A stretch of 64,000 nt of DNA from Lantana camara (lineage: Eukaryota; Streptophyta; Magnoliopsida; Lamiales; Verbenaceae): assembly GCA_037501455.1 (NCBI GenBank), contig CM074865.1, positions 5,529,001 through 5,593,000 of the forward strand, given 5' to 3'. Positions within the stretch are counted from its first letter, which is position 1. Every line of letters begins with the position of its first letter. Positions 12,026 to 24,631 of the stretch are shown one piece after another. The translations under genes were made by a program, and so were the position numbers. The notes beneath the pieces are model-generated. The model was given only the letters and a program-made list of their open reading frames with translations. It was not told where the DNA came from and searched no databases.

Positions 12026-12561
12026 AAAACGCAAATTCAAGATATTATCTATCTTCAAATTATTTTTTTTTTACAATTTTTTTCCAATCAAAATTATCCC
12101 GTAATCCAAAAAAAAAAAGTCGTATTTTTATGACAATCGTCGCCGGAAAATGATATGGAAGCCGGAAAGCTCACATAATTAATTGACACTTGTTATATTA
12201 AGATTGTCCTAAAAAATATGACAATTATCCCGAAAAACTGATCCCAAAAAGTTAACCATTGTCCTAAAATATGACGATTATCCAAAAAACTTGTCTCAAA
12301 AAGTCAATTTGGGATAAGTAATATGAGAGGGAGAGAGGGGAGGATATCTCAACCACTCCTCTAAAAAACCTCATTACATTACATATTATGACCATAACAC
12401 AAGGTATCACTACAAACGTCATGGATTACACCTTAATCTTCCAATTAAGATATATAAGTTTTATTTAATCCAAATAGGAGGACAAGTGAAGAAAGAAACA
12501 CAAGAAAATTAAGATTTCTAACACCATTGGAAGGAAGAATCAGGCATATATGATCATGGCA
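11583..12561. other. Intergenic, with (GATA)n microsatellite at 11991-12024
   Basis: Contains the promoter of paralogue B, a (GATA)8-type microsatellite and a degenerate duplicated segment at about 12130-12310 ('atgacaat...cccgaaaa', 'atgacgattatccaaaaa'). No gene was seen. Confidence 0.6.
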
Positions 12562-13560
12562 TCATGCACACTCCTCCATTTGAACATCCTTAGCCTTCAA
12601 AGGCACATATTCTCCCAGCAGATAAACCTCCAAATGGTCCGAAAGCGCGGATTTATCGATGTTTTCGTGGTGATACGACTTGCAGACGAAGTAGACGACG
12701 GTCTGCACCACCAGCCCGAAGAGGAAGAGCTTGAGCAACAGCAAGAAACATAGAGTAGCAAATCCCACAACTTGTGCGGCATCCATCACCAAGCAGCCAT
12801 AGATCACAAAGATTTTGAACACGAAGTTTATGGCAACCAAAGTAACATTGAGTTTGAGGAAAATCATTATGGCCACAAACATTTTCCCCTTGATCAAGTT
12901 CTTGCTCTTGATCATGGCTTTGATTCCGTAAGAGTCTTCCAACACGGATACGACGCTTGCAAGCTGCCAGATAACGGTCATGTACACGAACCCCATGGCG
13001 TAAAGTATAAACAAAATCACTAAAACCGCTCCCCCAACCCTCGTGCCCTCCACCGTGGCGCGCCACATGATTAGGGTTAGGCCAAAAGCTAGGTTGTAAA
13101 CAAAGAAGGCAAAGAAGGCACACAAGAAAGTGCCCATTAGCCTCTTCCAAACCCTAGGGACAACACTCATGACCTTTTTGTAAGTTATCTCACGGGACGT
13201 GTACACGCATGCTACTGTGTACACGACCGCCGAGGTGGACAGGAGGGAGAAAGCCAGGAGGAACGTGAAGTAGACAACCTTGACAACTATGTATACGGCC
13301 CACTCCGAGGATACGATGTCCGAAAGCCTGTGCCATTGTTCGTTGGATTTCGTGTGGTATAGCCTGAACTCGTGGTACCTGATCCGATAGTAAAGAATCG
13401 TGGCCACGACTTCATGGGCTAGAAAGATGAAGGAGAGTGGAAGGATTAGGGTTAGGGTTATTTGGGTGAAGATCTTCCTCAACTTGAAGATGAGCTTGTA
13501 GGATTCTCCATAGATGCCAAAGAACCCTAGAAATTGCATCTCTTCTTGCTCTCTATCCAT
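12562..13560 (-). CDS. Plant multi-pass transmembrane protein, unknown function
   Basis: A single uninterrupted exon of 332 residues. It has about six hydrophobic segments: roughly 32-57, 88-120, 142-170, 178-206, 232-258 and 266-300. The cytosol-facing N terminus is short and charged. The arrangement, the intronless form and the phrases ELYHTK-like and WKRLMGTF resemble a plant-specific family of membrane proteins of unknown role that is usually found in small expanded groups. No enzymatic motif, transporter signature or signal peptide is visible. The start at 13560 is the first Met and is followed by an acidic MDREQEEMQF stretch. The frame is intact and codon use looks like real coding sequence, and the + strand frames over it are shadows. 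Confidence 0.85.
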   Translation of the reverse strand: MDREQEEMQFLGFFGIYGESYKLIFKLRKIFTQITLTLILPLSFIFLAHEVVATILYYRIRYHEFRLYHTKSNEQWHRLSDIVSSEWAVYIVVKVVYFTFLLAFSLLSTSAVVYTVACVYTSREITYKKVMSVVPRVWKRLMGTFLCAFFAFFVYNLAFGLTLIMWRATVEGTRVGGAVLVILFILYAMGFVYMTVIWQLASVVSVLEDSYGIKAMIKSKNLIKGKMFVAIMIFLKLNVTLVAINFVFKIFVIYGCLVMDAAQVVGFATLCFLLLLKLFLFGLVVQTVVYFVCKSYHHENIDKSALSDHLEVYLLGEYVPLKAKDVQMEECA

Positions 13561-14440
13561 GATTGTGTGTGTGAAGAGTGATCAAGAATGATGAAAAAGA
13601 TAAGAAGGAAGTTAATTCTTGAGGGTTTTTGTAGTTTAGTGATCAATAATTAAGACATTAATTAAATAAATTAGGTGGTGGTTGTCATACAAGGCTTTCA
13701 TTAGTAATTGTGGCTTGTTTTTAAGCTTGAATACAAACATACGAGGCCGTGATGAATCCTCGTTTTCTTAGGATTAAACGTCACGTTTTTCTGATTTTTC
13801 TTTTAATTCTTGTGAAGGTGACAAATGATGGAATAAATAAGGGCAAGGCCGAATAGTTGAAAAGGAAAGCATGTCAATGCATGTTGGGCGAGTCGGGTCT
13901 GAATTAGAATTTTTCATAATCTTAATTGCTTGATTTCTAGTACTAAATAGTTATGAAGAGAAATTAACCTCTACAAACCAACAAAGGCCATAAAGATCGT
14001 CGTCCTCCTCTTAACGGCTCCAACTACTGTCTGGCTGGTCGAACACCAACTTGTCCCTAGTCGTATAATCAGGGCGAATCATCGCATCTGCACAAGCATT
14101 ACCATGCATTTTGGTATACACACAATCCCAACTCTCCCACAATATTCTTTTTGTAATCACCCCATAGAAAGTTGGCATATAGAACGTCCATTCTTATGCA
14201 TCACAATCAAACCAAATTTCATAATTCTACTTAGTAACATTCAGAAATAAAGGGTATAATTTATAACGCGGACGGCACATGCGAACGTACGATATGATTC
14301 ATTGATTTTCCTAACCATTATTTATTATTTTTGTTAATTATACTAAATTAATTATCTGCAAGGTTGATTTGCAGAGGCAGATATATAATTATTACTATCC
14401 AGTTTTTTATACCCATGAACCGGCATCCGTTAGCGACATC
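13561..14440. other. Intergenic upstream of the membrane protein gene
   Basis: Promoter-side sequence with no gene or recognisable transposon. Low-complexity AT stretches lie near 14310-14360. Confidence 0.4.
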
Positions 14441-14705
14441 CGGGTATAGCCATAACCGGATGACCGTGTAGAAGTAGTGTCTCGTTTAAAACATTATCAA
14501 TGTTGTTTTGTGTGAGGTCAAGGGGAGAGGAGCGTTTCGAGGTTGCAGGGAAATGGAACCGGATGAGAGCCGGGTATAGCCATGACCGGCTGACCGTGTG
14601 GAAGTAGTGTCCAGTTCAGAATATTATCAATGTTGTTGCGTGTGAGGGCAACGGGAGGAGAGCGTTTCGAGGTTGCAGGGAAATGGAGGTCAGGGATGAG
14701 AATGG
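14441..14705. repeat. Two-copy tandem repeat, 130-bp period
   Basis: Copies start with CGGGTATAGCC at 14441 and 14571. They share 'gaccgtgt.gaagtagtgt', 'attatcaatgttgtt' and 'cgaggttgcagggaaatgg'. It is GC-richer than its surroundings and non-coding. The 98-residue minus-strand frame at 14616-14912 runs through copy 2 and has no supporting features. Confidence 0.85.
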
Positions 14706-15408
14706 CAGGTTTCGAACCCGTGCCCGATTACCAGAGACGTGGGAGACAATATTAGGGGACTTGTAGAGAATACTTGGAAGGGTACAAGGTGAAAGAGGAG
14801 GAAGGTGTACTGCATTTGCATGGGAATATATTATAATGTTTATCCACTCCATTACATGAACTTGAAGATTGAGAGTACTTGTAACTAATAAGAAGATGAT
14901 TATAGGAATCAAAGGATTGTAAATAAATTCTTAGAAACTGTTAGAAATTCTACAATAAACTTGCTTAAAGGCAATCCAAACTATATACACTCACATATTG
15001 GGGAAGTTGAAGCAGGATGGAGGGGAGCCGGTCGCCACGCCGGAAGAATTTTACAGACACCTCTGAAAGAAGTTCACTTGAAGAACACAAGGTGAGGAGC
15101 ATTCCATTATCCGGGTCGATTCCGCCTCTTTCCCCTAAAAAACAGTTAGCAGCTGACACAAACCACCAAAGTTAGCGTAAATTTAGACGACGACGCAAGA
15201 TTCCCAATCAAGATGTGTTTCGTTTCCTTTCTTTGAATTAGTACAACAGGGCTGTGAGCTGACGAACCATTTATCCTTTCAAATAACGCGTTTTCTCAAC
15301 TTCCCAACTCCTGAAATTTTCTATGCTGCACAAACAGCTATTACTTTTTCAAGGCCAATACCAGAATACCATTAAACAAAAAAGGAAAAAAAAAAAAAAG
15401 AAAACCTA
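14706..15408 (-). other. Probable 3' untranslated region of the SEUSS-type gene and flank
   Basis: Sequence downstream of the stop at 15409, read on the minus strand, has mixed composition consistent with a 3' UTR for at least the first few hundred bases. The small frame at 14965-15159 has no start context or family features. The exact polyadenylation site is not determined. Confidence 0.4.
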
Positions 15409-18400
15409 TCACGGGGACGTCTTCCAATCGAATTGAAGGTTATTATAACCATTAACTGCACCAAGACCAGTAAGCAGTTGGTTACCCATATCCTGCTGCT
15501 GTGAATTCATACCCTGTTCTCGCCCCATATTCATTCCTACCCTCCCGTTCATGGATAGAGAATTATTCCCAAGTGCTGCTCTAATCCCGTTCACCATGGC
15601 GGATTGTCCAGCAGTCCCAAACCCGGGATTACCATTACCTACTCCCGTTCCAACGAGAATATTCCCACCGTTCATACCAGCATTCGTATTTGCTGACATC
15701 ATCCCACCGATGTTTTTCATGTCATTGCTCATTGCCCCCATTCCCATCATACCCCCACCCCCACCACTGCCTAGCTGTGATGACATCATCATGTCGTGTA
15801 TGATTTTCTGGACCGAGCTTTGTGAATCACCTGCATCTGCACCACCAGAAAGAGCTGGTTGTTGCTGCTGCTGCTGCTGCTGCGGCTGCAACGAGATGTT
15901 TGGTGAATTTACCGAGTTCAGATGGGACCCAGATAAACTGTTGTGGGAAGTTGGCTGCTGCTGCTGCTGCTGGTGGGGGTTGTTTGATGATGACACTGTC
16001 GGGGAGAAGGGGGAAGGTGGGGGCTGAGACGGGGACGCCATCTGGACAGTTGTACCCCCTCCGTATGAGGTGTTCGTGCTGGACATTGGGTTTTGCTGCC
16101 GGGAGTTCATTGAATTTTGATGAAGAAGCCCGGCTATTGCATTGGTTGATGACGTTGTAGGAACTGAGTTCATTGTGTTGTTGACACTTGGCGTGCCGGT
16201 TGTGGAACTGAGTTGCATGGCAGTGGCCTGGACGGAGCTGTCATTGTTTGAGTTTTGACCGGGTGCTTGCTGCTGCTGTTGATTTTCGGATTGATGGGGT
16301 TGACCTTGGAATGTTGGTGAAGGGTTTGTTCTTCGAGGAAACTTGGCCAAGCTCTCTGGAAATTCATAGTAAATGGTCATACAGAGACAATCTACGACTT
16401 CGTAGTAGTGCTATATTTAATATATTGTGGAACTTTAAACAGCAATAAGATGTAAAAAAAGAATAGCGAATGTCTGTTATGGAACAGAAAGAGAAGCAGA
16501 AGCTTACCCATAGGACCCGAACCAGTTTCACGGCTATAATCAATAAGATCTTTCATGCTATTCACCACTTCTGATATCTGTAGCGTGAAATGTGAAAAAG
16601 AAGCAAGCAATCAGTGTGTGTTACAAATCAGGGAATTGTCATCCAGTTGATATTTTGCCTTCATTAAGAATGTCACGTCCTTATTATCCCCAGATACGAA
16701 AAAATTAGAGAAGGGATACTAGCCTGAGTTTAAGAAGACAAAGCAAAAGTAAACTATTTTTACCCCATGCAAATTTCAAAACTATTTTCAGAACTCAATC
16801 ATGGTTTTCAATTGCTAAAACATAATGTGGACAGGGGAATAAAAAGCGAGTCACCTGCAGGCACCGCACATATCTCTTCGTATATCCCAAATCATTTACC
16901 AGCGGAACTTCCAAAGCTTTGGCCAGCTGGCGAGCAGAGGCAACAAACCTTAAAAAGAAAAATATAGAGCTTGAATTAGAAGAGCATTTGTATAGTATGC
17001 AGCATGAGCTAGACACGTAAATCGATATACAACAACAGTAAGTTCAGAATAATCCTAGTGGATAATTTCAATTTCATGGGTAGGCTGTATTCTGTTAGCT
17101 ACTAATATTTCCAATCCACAGTCATAGAGATGCTTGTGAGAGCACCACGAGAAAATGAAGCTATCCAGAGGGCTAGATCTCAAAAAGTGTAATGCTAATT
17201 ATAAACTGGTAAGCTTTCATCCCCAAAACAATCTTCTCCGCCGTTGGAAAAGGTGCTCTTTAGCTAAAGGTGAAAAACCATTAGATCAGTTAACCATCAG
17301 TAGGATCATGTTTTGACTATGACCAAAACAAGTAAATTTCCGAGGACCTGTTGAACAACTCAACCTATGAATACCAATCTTCTAAACAGGTGTCATTACA
17401 CATTTGTGATGCATTCTCCACATGGATCTCTCTACCCTTTTAGGGTAAAACATCAATTTTGAAGAAGAGGACTTGCTCCTTCATCTACTAAATTTAACAA
17501 GACAAATGACCACACTCCGCTCCCGTTCTTTGCAAACTATGGCCCATAAAATGGAAGTCCTCCATGACTAACCGGTTCAATAGAATGCCACAGTGCCATA
17601 CATGAGAACATACAAGAAACCCCTACCTAGCAATTCATCCTCATACAGATGAAAAGGGTAAAATCAGATGAAACCTAGGGCTCTCATGATTGAAAAATCA
17701 GGTGTATATGATACAACTTTAACCAAACCACGTAAAAAGACAATTAAATGGATATGCAATACACACACAAATCAAGATCCATAAATAAGACAAGTAACGG
17801 GAACTCACATATTGCAGTTGTTTTGTAGCTCCGAAACAGAAGCGCTTGGTGATGTATTTTGGGTAGCAGCCTGGTATTTTTGGGCAGCATTCCCAAGTTG
17901 GCTAACCTGCAGCGTAGATGAATAAGTGAGACCAGTTACAGATACATTAATGGAATCCCAAGCTGTCCCTGCTTCAGCAAACCAAAGGAACCATATTACA
18001 AAGCACATGCATTGGTAAAACTCTCTTATTTGCATATTCAACTATAGAGCATTTCAATTTGAGTTTCAGATTTGGAACCTGGGGAATCAGCAATCTTCTT
18101 GGAATAAGCTCCTCATGACGTCGAGCACAAAACTCCCAGGAGCATATCTGACAAATCAATACACAAAACACTAAGTGTAAGAATATAGAAGATCTAGATC
18201 TAAACGAAACTCATAACCGATAGTTATTGTACAACCTTGAGATCAGGGGAGAACACAATCCGAAGCTGACCGTCACGAACAACACGGAGTTGCTCAAAGA
18301 CACTCTCCTGTATGGCTTTTGCATAGTCGAGAACAATCTGCCCAGAGGAATTCTGATACTCTCTAGGCATATCAACATAGAGTAGTTCTTCCAAAGTTCC

Positions 18401-20239
18401 ACTCTCATATTTTATTTTGAAGAGTCTGGGCAGAACCTCAACAGTTGCCTCTGAAAGAAACAAAGATTTACGGTTAGCTCTAATGGCTTTATCTCTTTTT
18501 TCTATCTTTTCCAATTTTGGCATATGTCTTATGCAAGTTTTGGGTGTCAGTGGGGATGGAACTGATAATTAGAATTGGGCGTTCAAGAAAATACATCATG
18601 CTACAGCATGTGAAACTTTGACAAGCTGACGATCACAAAGCAACAAATAACAAAGAGAATAATGAGCAGCTAAGCTACCACAAAGAGGTAAGAATTTGAC
18701 AGGTTATGTAGTAAAACGCAATAATAAACGCACCAAATCCACGGCCAGGCTTGCGGTTGCAAATTTCACAGTGCCATACATCCTGCATATATAACAAAAT
18801 GGTCACTTTGCATAAGTATTAATTGTTTTTTGAGGAGATGAGCTGCACCATTTAATTATCAAAAGGTTCGGTTAAACAATAATCCTTAATCCTGGCGAAG
18901 ACAATTAATGATTGGGGCTGTAATCCAACAAACCTGGGGGAAAACTCCAGTTGTTTGGCGGCCACTTCCATACATTGAAACACACCATTTTTTCTTGGCA
19001 TTTGGTGCAAAATATTCAGCTACGAATTTCCTCCAGAACTCAATATTGTTATCCTACAAAAGAAGTTGTGCCATTGCATTAACATATGGAGAGAAGATTT
19101 CACCCAGCTCTTCATTAGCTGATAAAATCAAAACTAAATCAGCAGTGTCTTACTTCAGGTCTGTGTTGTTGCTGATACATGTAATGGGTCAGCCTCCGCG
19201 CACACATTCCAGGCTCATAGATTGGTTTAACAGGTGACCTAATAGACAAATTCTGTGGATTAAACTGTGGTTGCAGTGGGGATCTTTGCTGAGGCATGGC
19301 AGCTTTCAAAAGCTGCTGCTGTTGGTGATGTTGCATTTGAATGAGCCTTTGTTGATGAAAAATCTGGGCAGCTGCAGCAGCCTGAGAAGATTGGCGGGAA
19401 AGGAGGAGCTGCTGTTGCTGTTGTTGATGTTGATGTTGATGTTGCTGCTGCTGTTGCTGCTGTTGTTGATGCAGAAATAAAGATGGGTCTGAATGCTGGG
19501 GTTCCATTTTAACAGGACCCAAGCTTCTCGTGTGTTGTAGCTGTTGTGGTTCCAGTTTTACAGAGCCAAGACTCCTCAAGGCCTGCAGTTGTTGAGGTGC
19601 TTGCTCGTTCGTCGTTTGCGGCTCCATCTTGACAGGTCCCACACCTCCACCTACTAAACCAGGTCGCATAGATTGAAATTGTTGTTGCTGCTGCTGCTGT
19701 TGTTGTTGTTGGGAATTGCTTGGAACTGAAAACTGCTGCAAGTGCTGCTGACCGTGCTGAAAATTCTGCTGATCAATCTGCTGAGCTTGTTGCTGGTCTG
19801 CCAACATCTGATTGCCGGAAGAGTTCGAGAACTGTTGTTGCCCTTGAACTTGACCAGATGAATTTTGGCTGGCACTGATCGACGGAGACATATAAGAAGA
19901 TGATGGAGTATTGTAACCCATCCCGTTTCCGACACTAGAAAGTGGACCAGACTCAGCCCCACCATCAATAAGCCCCCTCTGAGTGCTCCCTGGACCTGAG
20001 ATACCAGAACTTGGACCTCCATTCGCAAATGACTGGTGAAGCAAAGATGAAACACTTGGAACATTCCCAAGCATATTCAAGTTATTAAACTGATTGCGAG
20101 GCGACACTAATGACGGAAATGCATTCTGGGGAGGTGTTCCTCCCCCCTGTCCACCCAAGTACCCAGAATTTGATCTCAACAAAGAAGGCGGAACCTGCTG
20201 GGCTCCTCCTAGGGGAGGTGGGGGGCCTTGTGGCACCAT
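15409..20239 (-). CDS. SEU: Transcriptional co-regulator SEUSS (LIM-binding domain)
   Basis: Nine coding exons: 20239-19154, 19053-18934, 18782-18734, 18450-18236, 18147-18079, 17906-17809, 16948-16855, 16577-16508, 16355-15409. They total 2748 nt, 915 residues, in frame. The N-terminal third is Gly/Ser/Asn-rich with long Gln runs (CAG/CAA tracts near 19420-19480 and 19680-19720) and repeated VKMEPQ/VKLEPQ phrases. Exons 2-7 encode the conserved LIM-domain-binding core, including FWRKFVAEYFAPNAKKKW and WHCEICNRKPGRGF. The C-terminal exon is again Gln/Asn/Met-rich. In plants SEUSS bridges the corepressor LEUNIG to MADS and other DNA-binding factors to repress targets such as AGAMOUS; it acts in the nucleus. 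The length is close to the Arabidopsis protein. No lesion was seen. A SEUSS-like (SLK) paralogue is less likely because of the long Gln-rich N and C termini. Confidence 0.93.
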
Positions 20240-20246
20240 TTTTCAG

Positions 20247-21122
20247 CTGAAATTAACACAATCTAGTTTACAACACAATATAATAACGATCGCACTTTCT
20301 AAGCAACATTACACTAAAACCTTCGACTCCATAAAACAAAAAAAACCTATAACCTAAAAGGTTTAAGATGATACAGTTTGCTTTTACACAGACAGCCAAC
20401 CAATGTCGGAATTTCCGGAATGTTTTTCATGAACACCAATAACTGGATAAGCCTCACGCATGAGGATACGGGGGTATGTTCTACATAATTTAAGTTGGAA
20501 TTCATTATCTTTCAAATCCAAGCAGCTCAATATATCAGTAAGCATCCTACTTTTGATTCTCTTCTATTCAAGTTGCAATTTTTCACCAGCTGAAGAATGG
20601 ATTCCTGCATAAAAAAGTCAATTCAGGTTAGACATCTGTTCCCAACCGAAAGGATGAGCAAAAGGCTAAACCTGATAATAAAGAGGAACCGGGAAGAACA
20701 AGAAACAGTAAAAATCTCCTAAAAGCATCATAATATCATATCATGTAACCAAGTAAAAAGGTACAAAACTCAATTTCTTGTTAAAATACATGAACAGAAG
20801 AGAAACAATGGCAAAATTCGAACTTCAAGAACAAACAGTACAAAACAACAAATCAAGAAATTAGTACCATTACCCAAGAAAATCAACAAGGGAAGAAAAT
20901 TGATCAAACCCTAAATCTCACAAGAGCAGACAAAAAACACACTCGATCCAAAGCCCAAATGAACCGATACTCCCTAGGGCTCTAAACTCCAAACCCACTT
21001 CAAACATACAAAAAAGAACACGAAATCACACACTAGTGCCAGCAAAACAAAAAAACCAGCTAAAACACAAACACAAAAGGCAAATTAAGCAAGAACACAC
21101 CAAAAACAGGGTAAGAACTCAC
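20247..21122 (-). other. Probable 5' leader intron of the SEUSS-type gene
   Basis: A good acceptor (TTTCAG before CTGAAAAATGG) lies 7 nt upstream of the start codon. A strong donor (CTTGG, then GTGAGT) lies at about 21122. Together they imply an intron of about 876 bp in the 5' leader. It holds a telo-box-like AAACCCTAA sequence near 20908. Not proven without transcripts. Confidence 0.5.
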
Positions 21123-21530
21123 CCAAGTAAGATTCCACCTCCTCAATCCCTCAAAACACTCGTAATTGAAGCTAAAGCTGCCACACACTCTTCGCCATTT
21201 TCAGGCCCTTTCAAGCATCATCAACAAAGATGAAAACTTCACCTCCAAATCAAGAACACACAAGTGTATATCTAATGCTCCGTAGTTGTATGTATGTCTT
21301 AGATAGCTGTCAAAAAAGTCTTCCCAAATCTTTGAGCCAAAAAAACAAACTAGAGAGAGAAAGACACAGTTTTTATTGAGCAGAGATGAACAGAGAGGAG
21401 AGAGAAAGGGAGGGAGAGAGGATGTGTGCTGAGAGTTGAGGGGTTTTATTGCGGACGTCAAAAATCCATTCCATCGGATTGAATATTTTTTTCCCTTCTC
21501 ACTTCATTCTCTCTCTCTCTCTCTGTGTAT
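21123..21530 (-). promoter_or_regulatory. Leader exon and proximal promoter of the SEUSS-type gene
   Basis: Contains GA/CT-rich tracts (about 21345-21420 and (CT)n at about 21509-21523), common around plant transcription starts. No clear TATA box was assigned. Confidence 0.35.
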
Positions 21531-21799
21531 GAAGTCAATACTTCTTCTTCGATGACGATGAGAGATGAGTGTATCTATATGTGTATGTATATGCGCATGT
21601 CTGTATGTATGTGTCTATGTATGTATGTGGATAACGGCATTGATGTTATGTGCATGTCTCTAATGATTGAATGTGTCATCATGATTAGCTTAAAGGCATC
21701 ACAGCTCACCATTTTTCTTGTGATTCCGATTTGGTCCTCGAGTTTTGGTTTTATTTGCCAACATGCCACTGGATATTTATTGGATTTGGATGTGAGAAA

Positions 21800-21990
21800 C
21801 TTATGAATTATGATGTACGAATACGTACGAATACATCGATATAGATATAATACGGATATGATAATATGAATTTTTTTTAGAGGTTTCTGTGTGAGAATTG
21901 TTCCATATGATAATCGAGAAATATCCGATACGACACGATAAGATAAATACTTTGAGAAATATTTTGTGTGTATCACACGAATAATCAAAA
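21800..21990 (+). repeat. Dispersed 'GATACGA' repeat, family A
   Basis: Cores such as 'gatatgataatatgaattttttt' followed by 'gagaaatatccgatacgacacgata' match the copies at 24150-24310, 39740-39895, 46090-46245, 48715-48845 and 49920-50085. No coding capacity. Confidence 0.6.
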
Positions 21991-21993
21991 GGG

Positions 21994-22025
<32 letters not shown>

Positions 22026-22530
22026 TGGATTGAATTGTATCTACAAATTTATAAAATAATCTGTCCAACATGTTTATGTGTTTTTCGGTTTTTCCTTATA
22101 ATAAATTGTAGAGGTGTACCAAGAAATGAATATGATTAAATAGTAGATGTATATGATATTTTACGAATTTTTGAAAGATAGCAATTAATACGATAGTAGA
22201 TAATATTTTTCAGCGTATATTTATAGATAGTGTTTGAAATAATTATGAATTGTAAAAAGACAAGTGTGATAAAATAGTTGTCATACTTTAGTACATATGT
22301 TAGGTAAAAAAAGTACACTATTTCAATAATCTAATTAAATATACATTAAATAAGAAAAGAGTAATCTAAAGAATATTATGAGAATTTGAGAAATAATAGA
22401 AGTACATAGAATTTTGGTATTTAGGAAAGTGCAAATTAAAGGCAAATAAGCAATTAATTGACATATGGGGCAGTTTCAAATAACTTCCCATGGGGTTGGA
22501 ATATTTTCATTTACCTTCCAAAAACACGAA

Positions 22531-22790
22531 TCATGAATTTGTACTACATAATATGATACAAATACTGCATTATAATGTTTTTTTACTACATTATGTGAAA
22601 TTCATACAACACACATTTGAACGTTTACATATGGTGATTTGTTCCCAAAACCACAAAATCCATGAATTTATATTACATAATAGGATATAAGTATTGCGTT
22701 ATAACGTTTTGTATTACATTATGTGAAATTTATACGAATGAATTATGTCAAAACTTGATACCGCATTGAGATTTATCTCACATTTCCCCT
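22531..22790 (+). repeat. Two-copy direct repeat, about 130-bp period
   Basis: 'catgaattt.ta.tacataata' followed by 'ttacattatgtgaaatt.atac' occurs at about 22532 and again at about 22661. The copies are diverged and non-coding. Confidence 0.7.
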
Positions 22791-23896
22791 TGACTTAATT
22801 TGAATTAAAGAGCTTAACTAGCATACCCACAAGATTAATTAATATCAAACCACACTAGTCACTACTCACTAGCAATGCAATTCATGTAATATTTGAACCC
22901 CAATCAAGTTATAATTTATTGAGGCATGTAATATCAAGCTCTTAAAAACTAGACGATATTGTTGAGTGGAAATGATTTATCCATCTGTAATTAAATGTCA
23001 TGAAATTTTTTTTGTTAGTGGACTGGTTATCCTACCATTTAAGATGTCTAGACTAAAAAACGATAATTCATATAAATAAGACATAAAAATTCCCACCCCA
23101 TGACCCAAAAATTTGTATAAATCTACTTCACGCAAAAATTATTATCGACTCTATAAAGTAGATAATATCATAATATGACTTTAAAATAGAAAGACAAGAT
23201 TAGCCAATCTTCAAAGTTAGAAAATAAGATTTCTTGTGACCAACCCGAAGGTCATGATTTCTATAATCTAGTAGAAGGTGCTATCTGACCCCCAAAAAAA
23301 AAAAGAAAGCCAAAGGGTGTTATTGAGACACGTTCTCTCAATCTTATTGTGGAAAGTTGACCCAAGTCTAATCGAACATATCGAAATTTAAAACTAATCA
23401 GTACCAAACGATAGGAAATAGATACTTTATCCCATAAAAGCCAACACAATACTGTATACTATCTTTATCTAACTCAAATAAGAAATTGCAATTTTTTTTA
23501 AAAAGAACACTAAATTTCTTTTAATTTTCTAAATGATCCACTCTCTTTGCTTAATCCCCTACAACATAAACCATTGTCCCACTTCCTTTTACTTCAATAC
23601 TCATATGAATTTCATTACATCCACATCAATTGTACCACCCACCACAAAAATGATTCTTTTCCCATACCAAGTTCCCATCTCATTACATACCATACATTCA
23701 AATCACCATTTTAAAAACAAGAAGAAAATTCCCGTCAAAAAAGAAAAAAAAAAAGAAAAAAATTACATAGAAAAACCCATAGGGGCACAACCGTCATTTC
23801 CCACCACGTTTCGTCATGTCCCGCTGGACTCCAAGAAAACCCTAACTCAGATATAAAAAAGCAAAGCCCAGATAATTAATTACATGTGTCACCCCA

Positions 23897-24140
23897 TCTC
23901 ACCATCCATCCATCCATCCATGTATGCATCTTATTCCTACATTATACATACATACCCATGATGCTTGAATACTTCTAAAAATATCATTTTATCGTATCGT
24001 ATCGTGTCGTATTTTATCGGACACGATCTACATCACATGTACATATACACAATGCACTGATACTCACATATCTCACCATCCATCCATCCATGTATGTATG
24101 TATGTATGCACCTTATTTCTACATCATACATACACACATG
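23897..24140 (+). repeat. Duplicated CCAT/TATG-rich segment
   Basis: 'tctcaccatccatccatcc' plus 'atgtatg...cttatt.ctacat.atacatac' is present at 23897-23962 and again at 24071-24140, with family A sequence between. Confidence 0.7.
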
Positions 24141-24149
24141 AAAGCGAAT

Positions 24150-24310
24150 TATTATGTATATGTACGGATACTTACATGGCGACATGATATAACGATATGA
24201 ATTTTTTTATAATTTTCTACGTGAAGAATATCGGAGACGATATCGAATACGAATATCCAACACCATACGATGGGATAAAATGATATTTTTATAAATATTC
24301 GTGTAGTCTG
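24150..24310 (+). repeat. Dispersed family A repeat
   Basis: Carries 'gatatgaatttttttataatttt', 'acgtgaagaatatcgg' and 'cgatatcgaatacgaatat', matching the other family A copies. Confidence 0.6.
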
Positions 24311-24631
24311 TCCACACCGTTAACGGAGGTGGATATGTGGCATTGGGTCACGTGGCTGGTGCCACTAACGGAAAAGCGGAACCGTTAAGGCGAGAGGGAA
24401 TGAAGAGATAACGGGCGTTAGAAGCTATTTGGCTCTGCTGACAGTTGGGTTTTGGCTCTTAACTGGGGTTCTAAAAAAAGGAGATTCTCTCTCCTATATA
24501 ATATGGCATTTGAGATCCAATCCCCTGTGGCGCCGGCCTACCGTAGTGCGATGCGCTGCTCGAAGATCTGTGGCTTTGATGGGCATCTACGGCTGAGATT
24601 TACTTAGAGTGGTTCAAAACCATTATCTCGA

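Larger units (their letters stand above)
21531..24631. other. Intergenic, repeat-rich
   Basis: No convincing gene in 3.1 kb. It holds a TATG-rich stretch (21575-21640), dispersed-repeat copies (21800-21990, 24150-24310), an (AT)n run at about 21992-22022, a direct repeat at 22531-22790 and a duplicated CCAT-rich segment at 23897-24140. The sequence at about 24500-24600 is GC-richer, with a TATA-like CTATATAATA at about 24494, but no ORF follows. Confidence 0.5.

Noticed and set aside
12653..13150. 165-residue second frame on the minus strand
   Set aside because: A frame-shifted shadow of the 332-residue membrane protein, with no coherent features.
14700..14760. A tRNA-like 'GGTTTCGAACCCGTG' sequence
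   Set aside because: No acceptor stem, D arm or anticodon arm can be drawn around it; probably a repeat-derived B-box-like motif.
15551..16160. Plus-strand frames of 158 and 112 residues
   Set aside because: Antisense to the Gln-rich last exon of the SEUSS-type gene; Cys/Ala runs come from CAG repeats.
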